Assembly (NCBI GenBank): GCA_030536655.1
Contig: JAUNPN010000004.1
Span: 1-52,734 of the forward strand
Source of the DNA: a bacterium
Lineage (GTDB): Bacteria > Bacillota > Clostridia > UBA1381
DNA: 52,734 nt
Direction: 5' to 3'
Shown: positions 7,728 through 16,816 of the stretch, piece after piece
Position numbering within the stretch: the first letter of the stretch is position 1
Layout of the letters: the number at the start of each line of letters is the position of its first letter
Program-made: the position numbers and the translations under genes
Notes under the pieces: model-generated
What the model saw: the letters and a program-made list of their open reading frames with translations, nothing else
The model's database searches: none
Told to the model about the DNA's origin: nothing

Positions 7728-9293
7728 ATGAAGAAAAGATTATTAAGTATATTTGTTATTGCGGCTTTGTTATTTTCCTTTACGTCTGTTACAGCAGATA
7801 CGGGACTTCAGGGAAGCGGAACGCAGGCAAGTCCTTTTATTGCAAATGATGAAACAACGCTTCGTATGCTTGCTGATTTTCCTGACGCATACTGGAAACT
7901 GTCAAACGATATTGAACTTACCTCCGCGTGGGAGCCTATCAGCGAGTTTTCCGGAACTCTGGATGGAAACGGATATAAGGTAAGCGGAATATCGATTTCG
8001 GACGTTAAAGGCTCTTTCCTGAACGAGGCGGCATTTTTTAAAGTAAATAAGGGAACGATAAAGGATCTTATGCTTAACGGTGCGGTAGATTATTCATCAA
8101 GCCATTTGGGCGGTGCAATATTTGTATATGAAAACTACGGAACAGTGAGCGGCTGTTCGGTGAGCGGCACGGCAGAGCTGTTTTTATCCAATAAATATTC
8201 ACAGAATGGTTCACAGTTCGGCGGCTTCGTATCGCTGAATTACAGCGGCGGAGTGATTGAAAATTGCTACAGCCGCATAACGATAAAGGGATTGTACGGA
8301 GGCGGTTCCTTGAATAATCTTGCGGGCAGCATGGGTTTTATCGCTGCCAATAAGGAAGGGGGAGTTATCCGCAGCTGTTACACCGCATCCTCTAAGGCAT
8401 CCGGACAAATGTCGCAGACGATAAAAGCTGCCTTCTGCGACAGCAACAGCGGCAGCATTGAAGCCTGTTTTTACGATAAGGATCTGTGCGGATACATCGA
8501 TGAATATGATACTCACGGGCTTCCGAAAAGCACGGCAGCAATGAAAATGCCGCAAACCTACACCGGCTGGGATTTCAATAGCGTATGGGCAATTGACGAA
8601 AGTATAAATGACGGCTATCCGTATTTACAAGCAGAAAAATCTGCAACGGTGCATACAACAGGGGTTACTCTGGACAAAACCGCTGTCACAATTGCTGAGG
8701 GAGATACTGTCGCGTTGTATCCGATATTTACTCCGTCAAACACATCGAATAAGAATGTTGCATGGACTACAAGCAGCAGATATGTTGCCACAGTGGACGA
8801 AAACGGAGTTGTTGCGGGCGTTTCCGAGGGAACAGCGGTAATTACCGCAACAAGCGAGGACGGCGGCTATACAGCGGCTTGTACGGTGACTGTAACAGCA
8901 AATAGTCCGGTATTTACTCAAACGCCGGCTTCTACACAAGAGCCTGCAAATTATCCGTATAAAATAAACGAACTTATTATAAAATCGGAGAGCGGAGAGA
9001 TTTTAGATAAAGCTCCTGCGAATTCGGGATTTATCATAAATACAAAATTTACGAAGATAAAAGAACGGGATGCCGAGGATTATGTTTTTATAGCGGTATA
9101 TGATACAGATGGAGCGCTGTTAAATGTCGATTATATTCAGTCGAACCTGATTGAAAATCATACATACAGCGTGGGGTTCTATGTCCCAAAGCAGGAAAAA
9201 GCTATAGGAAGTGTAAAGGCTTTTGTTTGGAGCGGCTTTAATTCAACGGAACCGTTAGCGGGAGCTGAATTACTTTCTGTCAGCGAATTTTGA
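7728..9293 (+). CDS. Secreted protein with GLUG-like repeats and a Big2 (bacterial Ig-like) domain
   Basis: 521 residues. A signal peptide covers about 1-24 (KKRLLSIFVIAALLFSFTS). Residues 30-290 form short Gly/Asn/Ser-rich turns such as DGNGYKVSGISI and GTVSGCSVSGTAEL, like GLUG or beta-helix repeats of surface adhesins. Residues about 305-390 are a Big2 domain (VTLDKTAVTIAEGDTVALYP ... GTAVITATSEDGG). The last 100 residues end with VKAFVWSGFNSTEPLAGAEL, a motif shared with the end of the giant protein encoded at 9564-13025. It is probably a cell-surface or extracellular binding protein; no enzyme domain is seen. Its ribosome binding site comes from the palindromic leader element. The ATG at 7728 is chosen because upstream starts would overlap that site. 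Confidence 0.8.
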   Translation: MKKRLLSIFVIAALLFSFTSVTADTGLQGSGTQASPFIANDETTLRMLADFPDAYWKLSNDIELTSAWEPISEFSGTLDGNGYKVSGISISDVKGSFLNEAAFFKVNKGTIKDLMLNGAVDYSSSHLGGAIFVYENYGTVSGCSVSGTAELFLSNKYSQNGSQFGGFVSLNYSGGVIENCYSRITIKGLYGGGSLNNLAGSMGFIAANKEGGVIRSCYTASSKASGQMSQTIKAAFCDSNSGSIEACFYDKDLCGYIDEYDTHGLPKSTAAMKMPQTYTGWDFNSVWAIDESINDGYPYLQAEKSATVHTTGVTLDKTAVTIAEGDTVALYPIFTPSNTSNKNVAWTTSSRYVATVDENGVVAGVSEGTAVITATSEDGGYTAACTVTVTANSPVFTQTPASTQEPANYPYKINELIIKSESGEILDKAPANSGFIINTKFTKIKERDAEDYVFIAVYDTDGALLNVDYIQSNLIENHTYSVGFYVPKQEKAIGSVKAFVWSGFNSTEPLAGAELLSVSEF

Positions 9294-9312
9294 ATGATAA
9301 TATATGCATATG

Positions 9313-9349
9313 AAAAGCGGCGTTGCAATTAGGCGACAGCCGCTTTTTG
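9313..9349 (+). terminator. Terminator of the Big2 protein gene
   Basis: AAAAGCGGC (9313-9321) pairs with GCCGCTTTTT (9339-9348); the T run is part of the 3' arm. Confidence 0.75.
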
Positions 9350-9492
9350 ACACTGTGTTTGACTGCCTGTTTTTGCCGGGTGCAGGATTGAATCAGCGGC
9401 GTTTAAATAGTAGTTTTCTCTTGCAGAATACATAAGTTTTTATATTAATTTTTTGCGCATACATAAATAACATGAACAGTACAAAGCCGCAT

Positions 9493-9542
9493 AAAAAAAC
9501 ATCGCCGATACACTGCGGATCTTCCGCCGTATACCGACGATG
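9493..9542 (-). terminator. Terminator of the giant LRR protein gene
   Basis: On the minus strand CATCGTCGGTATACGGCGG (9542-9524) folds on CCGCAGTGTATCGGCGATG (9518-9500) with a 5 base loop, followed by seven T (9499-9493). Strong intrinsic terminator. Confidence 0.85.
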
Positions 9543-9563
9543 CGTTTAAAAAGGATTACGTAT

Positions 9564-12500
9564 CTATTGAATTGATATAACTTCGGGATCGCACAGGGGC
9601 TTCATGCTGTTGAGGCTTTCCCAGCAGAATACCTTAATCAGGGTTACGCCCTCAGCATTGATCGAGGCTGTACCGTCGTCTATGTCCGCAAGCTGTTCCA
9701 TGCCGTTGCCGCCGTATCCGGCAACAAACATTGCCGCACCGTCTGCGCCCTGAGCCTCGACGGATACTTCGATATTCTCGCCGTCGGAGGAGGCGGACGC
9801 TTTTACAATCCGGGTTTCAACTGTTTCAAGCTCCTCAAACGGAATGGAATTTTCCGAAGCATAGCTTTGAGCGGCGCTGCCCGGCATACCGTATACGGTG
9901 ACGTTGTCGCAGTATCTGAAAGCGTTCGCGCCTATAGTTTCCGCAGTTGCGGGAATAACAATTTTTTCAAGAGCCGTGCAGCTTGAAAAAGCGTTTCGTC
10001 CTATTTCTGTAACACCGGGCGTGAAGGTTACGGTTTTAAGCGCGTTGCAGCTGCTGAAGGCTATCGCTCCGACAGTCCGCAGACTCCTCGGCAGAGTAAT
10101 CTCTGTTAAGCTGCCGCAGATCGAAAACGCGCTTGCTCCGATCTCCTCAAGGTTCGACGAGAACGACAAAGCGGTAAGATTCCGCGAGAAGTAAAACGCG
10201 TAATCGCTGACCTTCTTTACCGAATCCGGCATTTTGTAAGAGGTCTGCGGATTCGATGCGGGATAAGCAACCAAAACGGTTTTATCCTTGCTGAACAAAA
10301 CTCCGTCAACAGCTGTAAACGCCGCGCTGCCCTCCTCTACCTCGAACTTCTTTGCGGCAACGTTGACATTGGTAAGAACACCCGGATCTATTTGAGTTAC
10401 CGTTGCGGGAAGAGTGTAGGAATCCGCTTCACTGAAATAATATACCGGTCTTGTTTTATTCTTGTCATACAGAACACTGCCCTCTACGGTGAAATACGGG
10501 TTATCCGAATCTACGGTTACTTCTGTGTTTGCAGGGAAAACATTCGTACCGATATTTTTTACGTTCTTGCCGAGATTAATCGAATCAAGTCTGTAAAGAG
10601 AGCTGAAAGCGTTGTTTCCGATGCTTTCGAGACTGTCGGGCAGAATCAGCGCGGTTGTTTGCTGAAGACCGCTAAAAGCTCTTGCTGGAAGTGAGGTCAC
10701 GCCCTCCGCAACGCGGATGATATTTATATCATCGGGGTATTCCAACCATCCGTTATCGGTGGAATCGCCGGTTACGGTAAGTACGCCGTTTTTAAGAGTC
10801 CAGCCATCGCCGGTGACGGAGCTGTCGGTATAGTCGGCGGTATCGGCATAGTTTATGCCGTTGTTTATTGCATAGGTCCTTGCCATTCCGGCATCACAAT
10901 AGATCGTAAGCTTATCGCAGTAGCTGAACGCAGCGTATCCGATATCTATAACGGTAATGGGAGCGATAAATGCGCGAAGGCTTGAGCAGTCCCAAAAGGC
11001 ATAGCTGCCGATCTTTGTGCCGGACCCGTTAGAGGGGATTTCGATCACAGACAGATTTTCACAGCCTGAGAAAGCGTTATCGCCGATAACGCTTATTCCG
11101 TCCGGGAATTCCACCTCCGTTACCGCACTGTACCTGAAGGCTCCGTCAGCGATTTCTTCAACGCCGTCGGGAACGACATACGTAAGCGAATGAGCTGCGG
11201 GAAAATACAGGAGCGTTTTCATGTCCGCGCTGAAAAGCACACCGTCAACATCCGTAAAAGCCGTATTGCCCTCGGCAACGGTTATGCTTTTCAGCTTCGT
11301 GCAGTTGGCAAAACGTCCCTCGGCGTTCGCGTCTATCGTCTCGAGCGTGGACGGAAGGCTTATGCTTTTGAGCTTTTCGCACGCGACCACGGCTCTGTCG
11401 CCCATTGCCTTTACGCCCTCCGAAACGGTAAGCTCGGTAAGATATGCGCAGCCGTAGAATGCAAAAGTGTCTATGCTCTCAACGGTTGACGGAGTTGTAT
11501 AGCTGCCGCCGCTCAAGCGGGCGGGATACTGCATAAGCCTCGTAAGCTCCTTATCAAAAAGCACGCCGCCGACATCTGTGTAGTGTTGGTTTTCACTGCT
11601 CACGTTTATTGCTTCAAGGTTCATACAGCTGCTGAAAGCCTCTGAGGCAATGCTCTCGACATTTTTTGGGATCGTTACGGTTTTAATAGCGTTGCATCCG
11701 CTGAAAGCCCATCTGCCCAGACTTTTGAGCGTTTCGGGGAAGGTAATGCCCGTAAGGTTATAGGCGGAGGAAAAAGCACTCTCGCCTATGGATTCAAGAC
11801 CTTCGGGAAGCGTAACCTCGGTGAGATTATTGCAGCCGTAGAATGAGTTGCTGCCTACAGAGGTCACACCCTCCTCGATAACGATGGATCGGATTAACGA
11901 CGTATATGTACTCCACGGACGACTGTCATCGATCATTTCACCCGTGCCGCTGACGGTCAGCGTGCCTGTGGCAAGATCGAGCTTCCATGTTAAATTATCG
12001 CCGAGCTGTCCGCCGAGATCGTACACAATACCATCGGCAATCTCGATGTTGTAAAAACGAACGTCCTTCCACGGCAGACTGCTCGTGCTGTAGGGCAGGA
12101 TCCCGCCCTTTTCGCTTGCAATCACGGAGTTTTCAAGCTCCAGATCAAAGCCCAGACGCAGGGTGAGGCCGTTTTCTCTTACCGCCTGCCAGGTTATGCC
12201 GTTAAGGCAGATTCCGTAATCCTCGGTGGTTTTGCCGTCCCAGACGTTGTTTTCAAATATACAGTCCTCGGTTATTACATTTTCCGAATTGGCGGCGTCC
12301 GCAAATGTGCGGCTTTCGTTGTTGAGGAATTTGCAGCCGCGGAATACCGCCGCAGAAGATGCGCTGACTGCGGGATACGTTCTTGCATAGCTTGTGTCGT
12401 AGGCGTTGCCGCTGATCACGCAGTTTTCAAAAAGAATATCCTCCGACGCAATGTCCGATGATGATGCGTAATCATAGACCGAATCGATTTTAGCTATGTA

Positions 12501-13025
12501 CTCCTTGCAGTCGCGAATCACGCAGCCGGACGCAGTAAAGCCGCGTACTCCCAGCAGTACTGCTCCGACTGTGCCGCAGCCGTAAAGGTCGCAGTTTGAT
12601 ACGGTGATGTTTTGGGAATTGCTGCTGTAGAATACATAGCCTGAGCTGTATTCGGTGTCGCCGCAGCCGTAGTCGTAGGTGATGCTGTCGTGACCCAATA
12701 TCATGCCCTCAAGGCTGATATTGCCGGAATTGTCCACGGTTACTACGGGATTGCCGCCGTCTGTGGAAAGGATCTCCGCTTTGCCGCTGTTCGCCGCCTT
12801 GATTGTAAGATTTTGCACATCGTAAATTTCCAATGTGCCTTCAAGCTCGTAAACTCCGTCGGCGAGAATGATCGACGAGTCAGAGCCGATCGCCTGCGTC
12901 AGCTCGGCGGACGAATCGACATATATCTCCGAAACTTCGCCGTCCTCCGCCGCTAAAGACGCGGCAGAGGATAACATCGTACACAGCGCGGTAAATGCCG
13001 CAAAAAAACGTTTTGGTATTTTCAT
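9564..13025 (-). CDS. Giant secreted protein: beta-helix region plus BspA-type leucine-rich repeats
   Basis: 1,153 residues. A signal peptide (about 1-25, ending SLAA) is followed by a right-handed beta-helix-like region (about 30-330) with repeated short strands such as NLTIKAANSGKAEI, NISLEGMILGHD and NITVSNCDLYGCG. From about 340 to 1060 come many BspA/LRR_5 repeats of about 23 residues (LTEVTLPEGLESIGESAFSS and similar), broken by DGVLF ... LLYFPA segments. The C-terminus ends in VFCWESLNSMKPLCDPEV, the same motif that ends the protein at 7728-9293. It is likely a surface or secreted adhesin or carbohydrate-binding protein; the pectate-lyase-like fold need not be catalytic, and no catalytic residues could be assigned. 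Ribosome binding site AAGGAGG 7 bases upstream; own promoter and terminator. Confidence 0.88.
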   Translation of the reverse strand: MKIPKRFFAAFTALCTMLSSAASLAAEDGEVSEIYVDSSAELTQAIGSDSSIILADGVYELEGTLEIYDVQNLTIKAANSGKAEILSTDGGNPVVTVDNSGNISLEGMILGHDSITYDYGCGDTEYSSGYVFYSSNSQNITVSNCDLYGCGTVGAVLLGVRGFTASGCVIRDCKEYIAKIDSVYDYASSSDIASEDILFENCVISGNAYDTSYARTYPAVSASSAAVFRGCKFLNNESRTFADAANSENVITEDCIFENNVWDGKTTEDYGICLNGITWQAVRENGLTLRLGFDLELENSVIASEKGGILPYSTSSLPWKDVRFYNIEIADGIVYDLGGQLGDNLTWKLDLATGTLTVSGTGEMIDDSRPWSTYTSLIRSIVIEEGVTSVGSNSFYGCNNLTEVTLPEGLESIGESAFSSAYNLTGITFPETLKSLGRWAFSGCNAIKTVTIPKNVESIASEAFSSCMNLEAINVSSENQHYTDVGGVLFDKELTRLMQYPARLSGGSYTTPSTVESIDTFAFYGCAYLTELTVSEGVKAMGDRAVVACEKLKSISLPSTLETIDANAEGRFANCTKLKSITVAEGNTAFTDVDGVLFSADMKTLLYFPAAHSLTYVVPDGVEEIADGAFRYSAVTEVEFPDGISVIGDNAFSGCENLSVIEIPSNGSGTKIGSYAFWDCSSLRAFIAPITVIDIGYAAFSYCDKLTIYCDAGMARTYAINNGINYADTADYTDSSVTGDGWTLKNGVLTVTGDSTDNGWLEYPDDINIIRVAEGVTSLPARAFSGLQQTTALILPDSLESIGNNAFSSLYRLDSINLGKNVKNIGTNVFPANTEVTVDSDNPYFTVEGSVLYDKNKTRPVYYFSEADSYTLPATVTQIDPGVLTNVNVAAKKFEVEEGSAAFTAVDGVLFSKDKTVLVAYPASNPQTSYKMPDSVKKVSDYAFYFSRNLTALSFSSNLEEIGASAFSICGSLTEITLPRSLRTVGAIAFSSCNALKTVTFTPGVTEIGRNAFSSCTALEKIVIPATAETIGANAFRYCDNVTVYGMPGSAAQSYASENSIPFEELETVETRIVKASASSDGENIEVSVEAQGADGAAMFVAGYGGNGMEQLADIDDGTASINAEGVTLIKVFCWESLNSMKPLCDPEVISIQ

Positions 13026-13100
13026 TGTTAACCTCCTTAGATGTTGTCATTACCGTCAATTGCAGAATATGGTTTTGCAGTCAACGGTTTTGTTATAATA

Positions 13101-13129
13101 ATTATACAACATTGTTTAAATTATGTCAA
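13101..13129 (-). promoter_or_regulatory. Promoter of the giant LRR protein gene
   Basis: Minus-strand TTGACA (13129-13124), 17 bp, TATAAT (13106-13101): consensus in both boxes, so strong housekeeping expression is expected. Confidence 0.8.
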
Positions 13130-13197
13130 TGTTTTTATCACGACGGCTGTCCGGAAAGCTGTAAAATAAAATAGCAAAAAAAAGACGGATTTTAGCA

Positions 13198-13226
13198 TTG
13201 ACAGTATATATTGGTTGTGATATAAT
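13198..13226 (+). promoter_or_regulatory. Promoter of the rodA operon
   Basis: TTGACA (13198-13203), 17 bp, TATAAT (13221-13226). It is divergent from the LRR promoter about 70 bp away. Transcription would begin near 13233, which rules out the earliest in-frame ATG at 13232. Confidence 0.8.
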
Positions 13227-13285
13227 TTAATATGTATAGGTATCTGATAAACAGATATATTATGAAAGGGCGTAATTGGTTTATA

Positions 13286-14416
13286 ATGAAGGTTAAAAAG
13301 AAACAAAGTGCCTATCCGACGGTTATGAGTATGGAATTCGACTGGACGCTGTTCCTGCTTGCGATAGGTATTTCAATATTCGGAATTTTAAATGTATATT
13401 CGGCAACGATAGACAGCGGTTCGTATTCAAATGTAATCGTCCAGTCGGCTGCGTGTTTTATCGGTATATTATGTATGCTTGCAATATCAAGGTTTGACTA
13501 TGAGCAGTTCAGGGGGCTTGCAAAACCAATATACGGCTTTGCGGTGTTTATACTTATTCTCGTACTGATTATAGGCGTTACCGAGGATTGGGGAGCGCGA
13601 AGCTGGATACGTCTCGGACCCATCGGAATACAGCCTGCCGAGCTGGCAAAGATTTGCTTTATACTAACGTTCTCGCACCATCTTGCGCTTGCGGAAAAAA
13701 AGATAAATAATCCGCTTATTCTTTTGGGGCTGTGCCTGCATTTGGGAGTTCTTGCCGGACTGATTATGATGCAGCCGGATGTGGGAAGTACGTTGGTATT
13801 CATCTTTATGTTTATCTGCCTGCTTTTTACGGCGAAAATTTCGTGGAAATATATCATTTCAGCCGGAGTTATATCGGCGGCGTCTTTGCCGCTTATATAT
13901 AAGTATTTGCTGAGCGAATATCAGCAGAAGCGTATTCAGGTATTCCTTAATCCGGATCTTGACCCGCTGTACCGCGGATATAATGTAATTCAGTCAAAAA
14001 TAGCCGTAGGCTCCGGCGGTCTTTGGGGCAGAGGATTTTTGCAGGGAGTTCAGAAGGATTATCTTCCCGCGAAAAGCACAGACTTTATCTTTTCCGTTGC
14101 TGCGGAGGAATGGGGATATATCGGGGCGCTGCTGCTTATTATTGCACTGTTTGCGCTTGTATACCGCTGTATTAAAATCGGAATGAAAGCGGACAACTCC
14201 TATGGCCGTTACATCTGTATCGGTGTGGCGTCGATGTTTCTTTTTCATATTTTTGAGAATGCGGGAATGTGCATTGGTCTTATGCCGGTTACGGGTATTC
14301 CGCTTCCGCTTGTCAGCTACGGCGGCACGTCAATGGCTGTAAATATGATTGCGCTGGGACTTGTGCTGAGCGTTAAATATCACAATAAACCGAGGACGGT
14401 TATGGAGGTATATTAA
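13286..14416 (+). CDS. rodA: RodA-type SEDS peptidoglycan glycosyltransferase
   Basis: Polymerises lipid II into glycan strands for side-wall growth, in the membrane with a class B PBP. 376 residues, about 10 membrane segments. SEDS hallmarks are WIRLGPIGIQPAELAKI (about 108-124), MMQPDVGSTLV, SGGLWGRGFLQGVQKDYLPAKSTDFIFSV in short conserved blocks, and PLPLVSYGGTSM near the end. The wording YNVIQSKIAVGSGGLWG fits RodA rather than FtsW. The start is uncertain: ATG at 13262 or 13286; 13286 gives the usual N-terminal length, but neither has a good ribosome binding site. It heads a plus-strand series; the next gene begins one base after its stop. Confidence 0.9.
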   Translation: MKVKKKQSAYPTVMSMEFDWTLFLLAIGISIFGILNVYSATIDSGSYSNVIVQSAACFIGILCMLAISRFDYEQFRGLAKPIYGFAVFILILVLIIGVTEDWGARSWIRLGPIGIQPAELAKICFILTFSHHLALAEKKINNPLILLGLCLHLGVLAGLIMMQPDVGSTLVFIFMFICLLFTAKISWKYIISAGVISAASLPLIYKYLLSEYQQKRIQVFLNPDLDPLYRGYNVIQSKIAVGSGGLWGRGFLQGVQKDYLPAKSTDFIFSVAAEEWGYIGALLLIIALFALVYRCIKIGMKADNSYGRYICIGVASMFLFHIFENAGMCIGLMPVTGIPLPLVSYGGTSMAVNMIALGLVLSVKYHNKPRTVMEVY

Positions 14417-15247
14417 TTGGTAAACCATAATAATCAGAATAAAATAATGCTCATTAATGATATTTCGGGCTTCGGCCGCTGCTCTGTGGCGGTTCAGCTT
14501 CCGATTATATCTCATCTCAAGGTTCAGTGCTGTCCGATTCCGACGTCGATTTTTTCAGAGCATACCGGCTTTGACCATTTTTATTTTGATGATTATACGG
14601 ATAAAATGGAGGAGTACGCTTCTCATTGGAAGCGGCTCGGTCTGGAATTTAAGGGCATATGCACGGGATTCCTTGGTTCGCATGAGCAGATAGATATTGT
14701 TGAACGTTTAATAAAGGAATTCAGGCTTAAAAATACGATAGTGACCATTGACCCGGTAATGGGCGATTACGGAAAAAAATACAGCATATATACAGATGAG
14801 ATGTGCGAAGGCTTGAAGCGCTTGACTTCATATGCAGATATTCTCACGCCGAACCTGACGGAAGCGTGTATTCTGACGGGCAGAGAGTACGACGAAACGG
14901 CGGCGACAGATGATTATCTGACGGAAATTGCGGCGGAGCTGTGCGAGACGGGTCCCTCAAGGGTTGTGATAACGGGAGTTCCGCAAGGAGAGTATCTAAG
15001 AAATTTGGTTTATGAAAGAGGAAAACCGCCCGCTGTAATCAGGGCAAGGAAAATAGGTGAAAGCCGTTCGGGAACGGGCGATGTATTCTCGGCGGTAATT
15101 GCCGCGGACGCGGTTAATAAGGTTCCGTTTGAAGCGTCGGTAAGAAAAGCGGTGAATTTTATATCGGAGTGCATCATACGGGCGGTGGATATGGAAATTC
15201 CGCTTACGGACGGAGTTCCGTTTGAGGAGGTTATATATAAGCTATAG
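14417..15247 (+). CDS. Pyridoxal/pyridoxamine kinase
   Basis: Phosphorylates vitamin B6 vitamers (PLP salvage). 276 residues of the ribokinase-like fold: N-terminal NDISGFGRCSVAVQLPI (substrate-binding Ser/Gly), DPVMGDYGK (about 115-123), TPNLTEACILTGREY (about 147-161) and the C-terminal anion hole/catalytic Asp in SRSGTGDVFSAVIA (about 216-229). The start is TTG at 14417, supported by GGAGG 8 bases upstream within the end of rodA. The wording matches the PdxY/PdxK-like group of Firmicutes more than ThiD; substrate choice between pyridoxal and hydroxymethylpyrimidine is not certain. Confidence 0.87.
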   Translation: MVNHNNQNKIMLINDISGFGRCSVAVQLPIISHLKVQCCPIPTSIFSEHTGFDHFYFDDYTDKMEEYASHWKRLGLEFKGICTGFLGSHEQIDIVERLIKEFRLKNTIVTIDPVMGDYGKKYSIYTDEMCEGLKRLTSYADILTPNLTEACILTGREYDETAATDDYLTEIAAELCETGPSRVVITGVPQGEYLRNLVYERGKPPAVIRARKIGESRSGTGDVFSAVIAADAVNKVPFEASVRKAVNFISECIIRAVDMEIPLTDGVPFEEVIYKL

Positions 15248-15256
15248 GAGGCAGCT

Positions 15257-16279
15257 ATGGATTACGTTACATTGGGAAGGACAGGCATAAGAGTACCGAA
15301 AAACGGCTTCGGCGCGCTTCCGGTGCAGAGAGTTGATTTTGAAGAGGCAAAGAAGATACTTCGGAGCGCTTACGAGGGAGGAATACGTTTCTTTGACACG
15401 GCACGTTTCTATACAGACAGTGAGGAAAAGATAGGCTATGCAATGTCGGATATACGGGACAGAATTTATATCGCAACAAAAACAGCTGCGCATAATGCGG
15501 CTGAGTTTTGGAGAGATTTAAGCATAAGCCTTAAAAATCTGAAAACGGATTACATAGATATTTATCAGTTTCATAATCCGGACTTCTGCCCGAAGCCGGG
15601 TGACGGTTCAGGCTTATATGAGGCGATGCTTGAAGCAAGGGCGCAGGGCAAAATCCGGTTCATAGGTATTACAAACCACCGTTTTGCAATCGTCGAGGAA
15701 GCAATTGATTCCGGACTGTATGATACGGTTCAGTTCCCGTTCTGCTATTTGGCAACGGATAAAGATTTGGAAATTGTTAAGAAATGCTCCGAGAATAATA
15801 TCGGCTTTATAGCAATGAAGGGACTTTCCGGCGGACTTATAACAAATTCCGCGGCAGCGTATGCATTTATGCGCCGGTTTGGCAATGTGCTTCCCATATG
15901 GGGCATACAGCGTATAAGCGAGCTTGAGGAGTTTCTGAGCTATCATGATAACCCGCCGTCAATGGACGGAGAGCTTGGGAAAATTATTGAAAAGGATAAG
16001 AAAATGCTTTCGGGAAGCTTCTGCCGCGGCTGCGGTTACTGTATGCCCTGCCCTGTAGGAATAGAGATAAATAACTGCGCGCGTATGTCGCTGCTGATAA
16101 GGCGCTCGCCGTCACAGCTGCAGCTTACTCCGGAGGTGCGGGAGAAGATGAAGAAGATAGAGAACTGCCTGCATTGTAATAAATGCAAGTCAAAATGTCC
16201 TTACGGACTTGATACACCAAAGCTTTTGGAGGAGAATTATAAGGATTACATGGAAATTCTGAACGGAAAGAAATTCTGA
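15257..16279 (+). CDS. Aldo/keto reductase with C-terminal [4Fe-4S] domain
   Basis: 340 residues. Residues 1-260 form the AKR barrel with FDTARFYTDSEEKIGYAM (catalytic Asp and Tyr), IYIATKTAAH (Lys) and DIYQFHNPD (His). The C-terminus has two ferredoxin-like Cys clusters: CRGCGYCMPCPVGIEI and CLHCNKCKSKCPYGL. Such fusions are common in anaerobes; the physiological substrate is unknown. Ribosome binding site GGAGG 7 bases upstream; 9 bp after the pyridoxal kinase, so likely the same transcript. Confidence 0.92.
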   Translation: MDYVTLGRTGIRVPKNGFGALPVQRVDFEEAKKILRSAYEGGIRFFDTARFYTDSEEKIGYAMSDIRDRIYIATKTAAHNAAEFWRDLSISLKNLKTDYIDIYQFHNPDFCPKPGDGSGLYEAMLEARAQGKIRFIGITNHRFAIVEEAIDSGLYDTVQFPFCYLATDKDLEIVKKCSENNIGFIAMKGLSGGLITNSAAAYAFMRRFGNVLPIWGIQRISELEEFLSYHDNPPSMDGELGKIIEKDKKMLSGSFCRGCGYCMPCPVGIEINNCARMSLLIRRSPSQLQLTPEVREKMKKIENCLHCNKCKSKCPYGLDTPKLLEENYKDYMEILNGKKF

Positions 16280-16306
16280 CACATATGCTTTGGGGGGCGG
16301 ACAGCA

Positions 16307-16816
16307 ATGAAAAAGGTTTTTAGGATTTTGGAAAGGCTTGCCGAAAATCCGCACATGGAGGAAATGGACAGGTATATTCAGCACGGTGATACCTCATGCC
16401 TGCTGCATACCGTTGCGGTTGCATATTACAGTATGAAGCTTGCCGAAAAGCTTCGGATACCGGTTCATAAGCGTGAATTGATACGCGGGGCGCTGCTTCA
16501 CGACTATTTCCTTTATGACTGGCATGACGGAAAGCCGGAACGGAAAATTCACGGCTTCACGCATCCGGCAACGGCGGCAAGGAATGCGGACAGAGATTTT
16601 AAGCTGAAAAGGCTTGAAATGGATATAATACAGAGGCATATGTTTCCGCTTACGCCTAAGCCTCCGGCGTCAAGGGAGGCGTGGCTTGTCTGCCTGGTGG
16701 ATAAGGGCTGCTCGCTGTATGAAACCTTCGGCAGAAAGAACTACAGAGGAATTGATGAGAAATGGAAGAAAGAATTCAGAAAATTGTATGAGGAGTTGAG
16801 GGACAATGTTGAATGA
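16307..16816 (+). CDS. HD domain phosphohydrolase
   Basis: 169 residues. Metal-binding HD motifs: His in CLLHTVAVAYYSMKLAEKL (about 31-49), HD in RGALLHDYFLYDWHD (about 60-75), and further His in THPATAARNA and DIIQRHMFPLT. This matches small uncharacterised HD hydrolases of Clostridia; the substrate, perhaps a nucleotide or phosphoester, is not predictable. A purine-rich GGGGGG element precedes the ATG. Its 3' end overlaps the next gene by 11 bases. Confidence 0.88.
   Translation: MKKVFRILERLAENPHMEEMDRYIQHGDTSCLLHTVAVAYYSMKLAEKLRIPVHKRELIRGALLHDYFLYDWHDGKPERKIHGFTHPATAARNADRDFKLKRLEMDIIQRHMFPLTPKPPASREAWLVCLVDKGCSLYETFGRKNYRGIDEKWKKEFRKLYEELRDNVE

Noticed and set aside
9564-13025. Pectate lyase activity for the N-terminal beta-helix of the giant protein
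   Set aside because: The strand pattern suggests the fold, but no catalytic residues of a known lyase family could be recognised.
13232-13285. N-terminal extension of RodA starting at 13232
   Set aside because: The ATG coincides with the predicted transcription start and lacks a ribosome binding site; the extension is not typical of the family.
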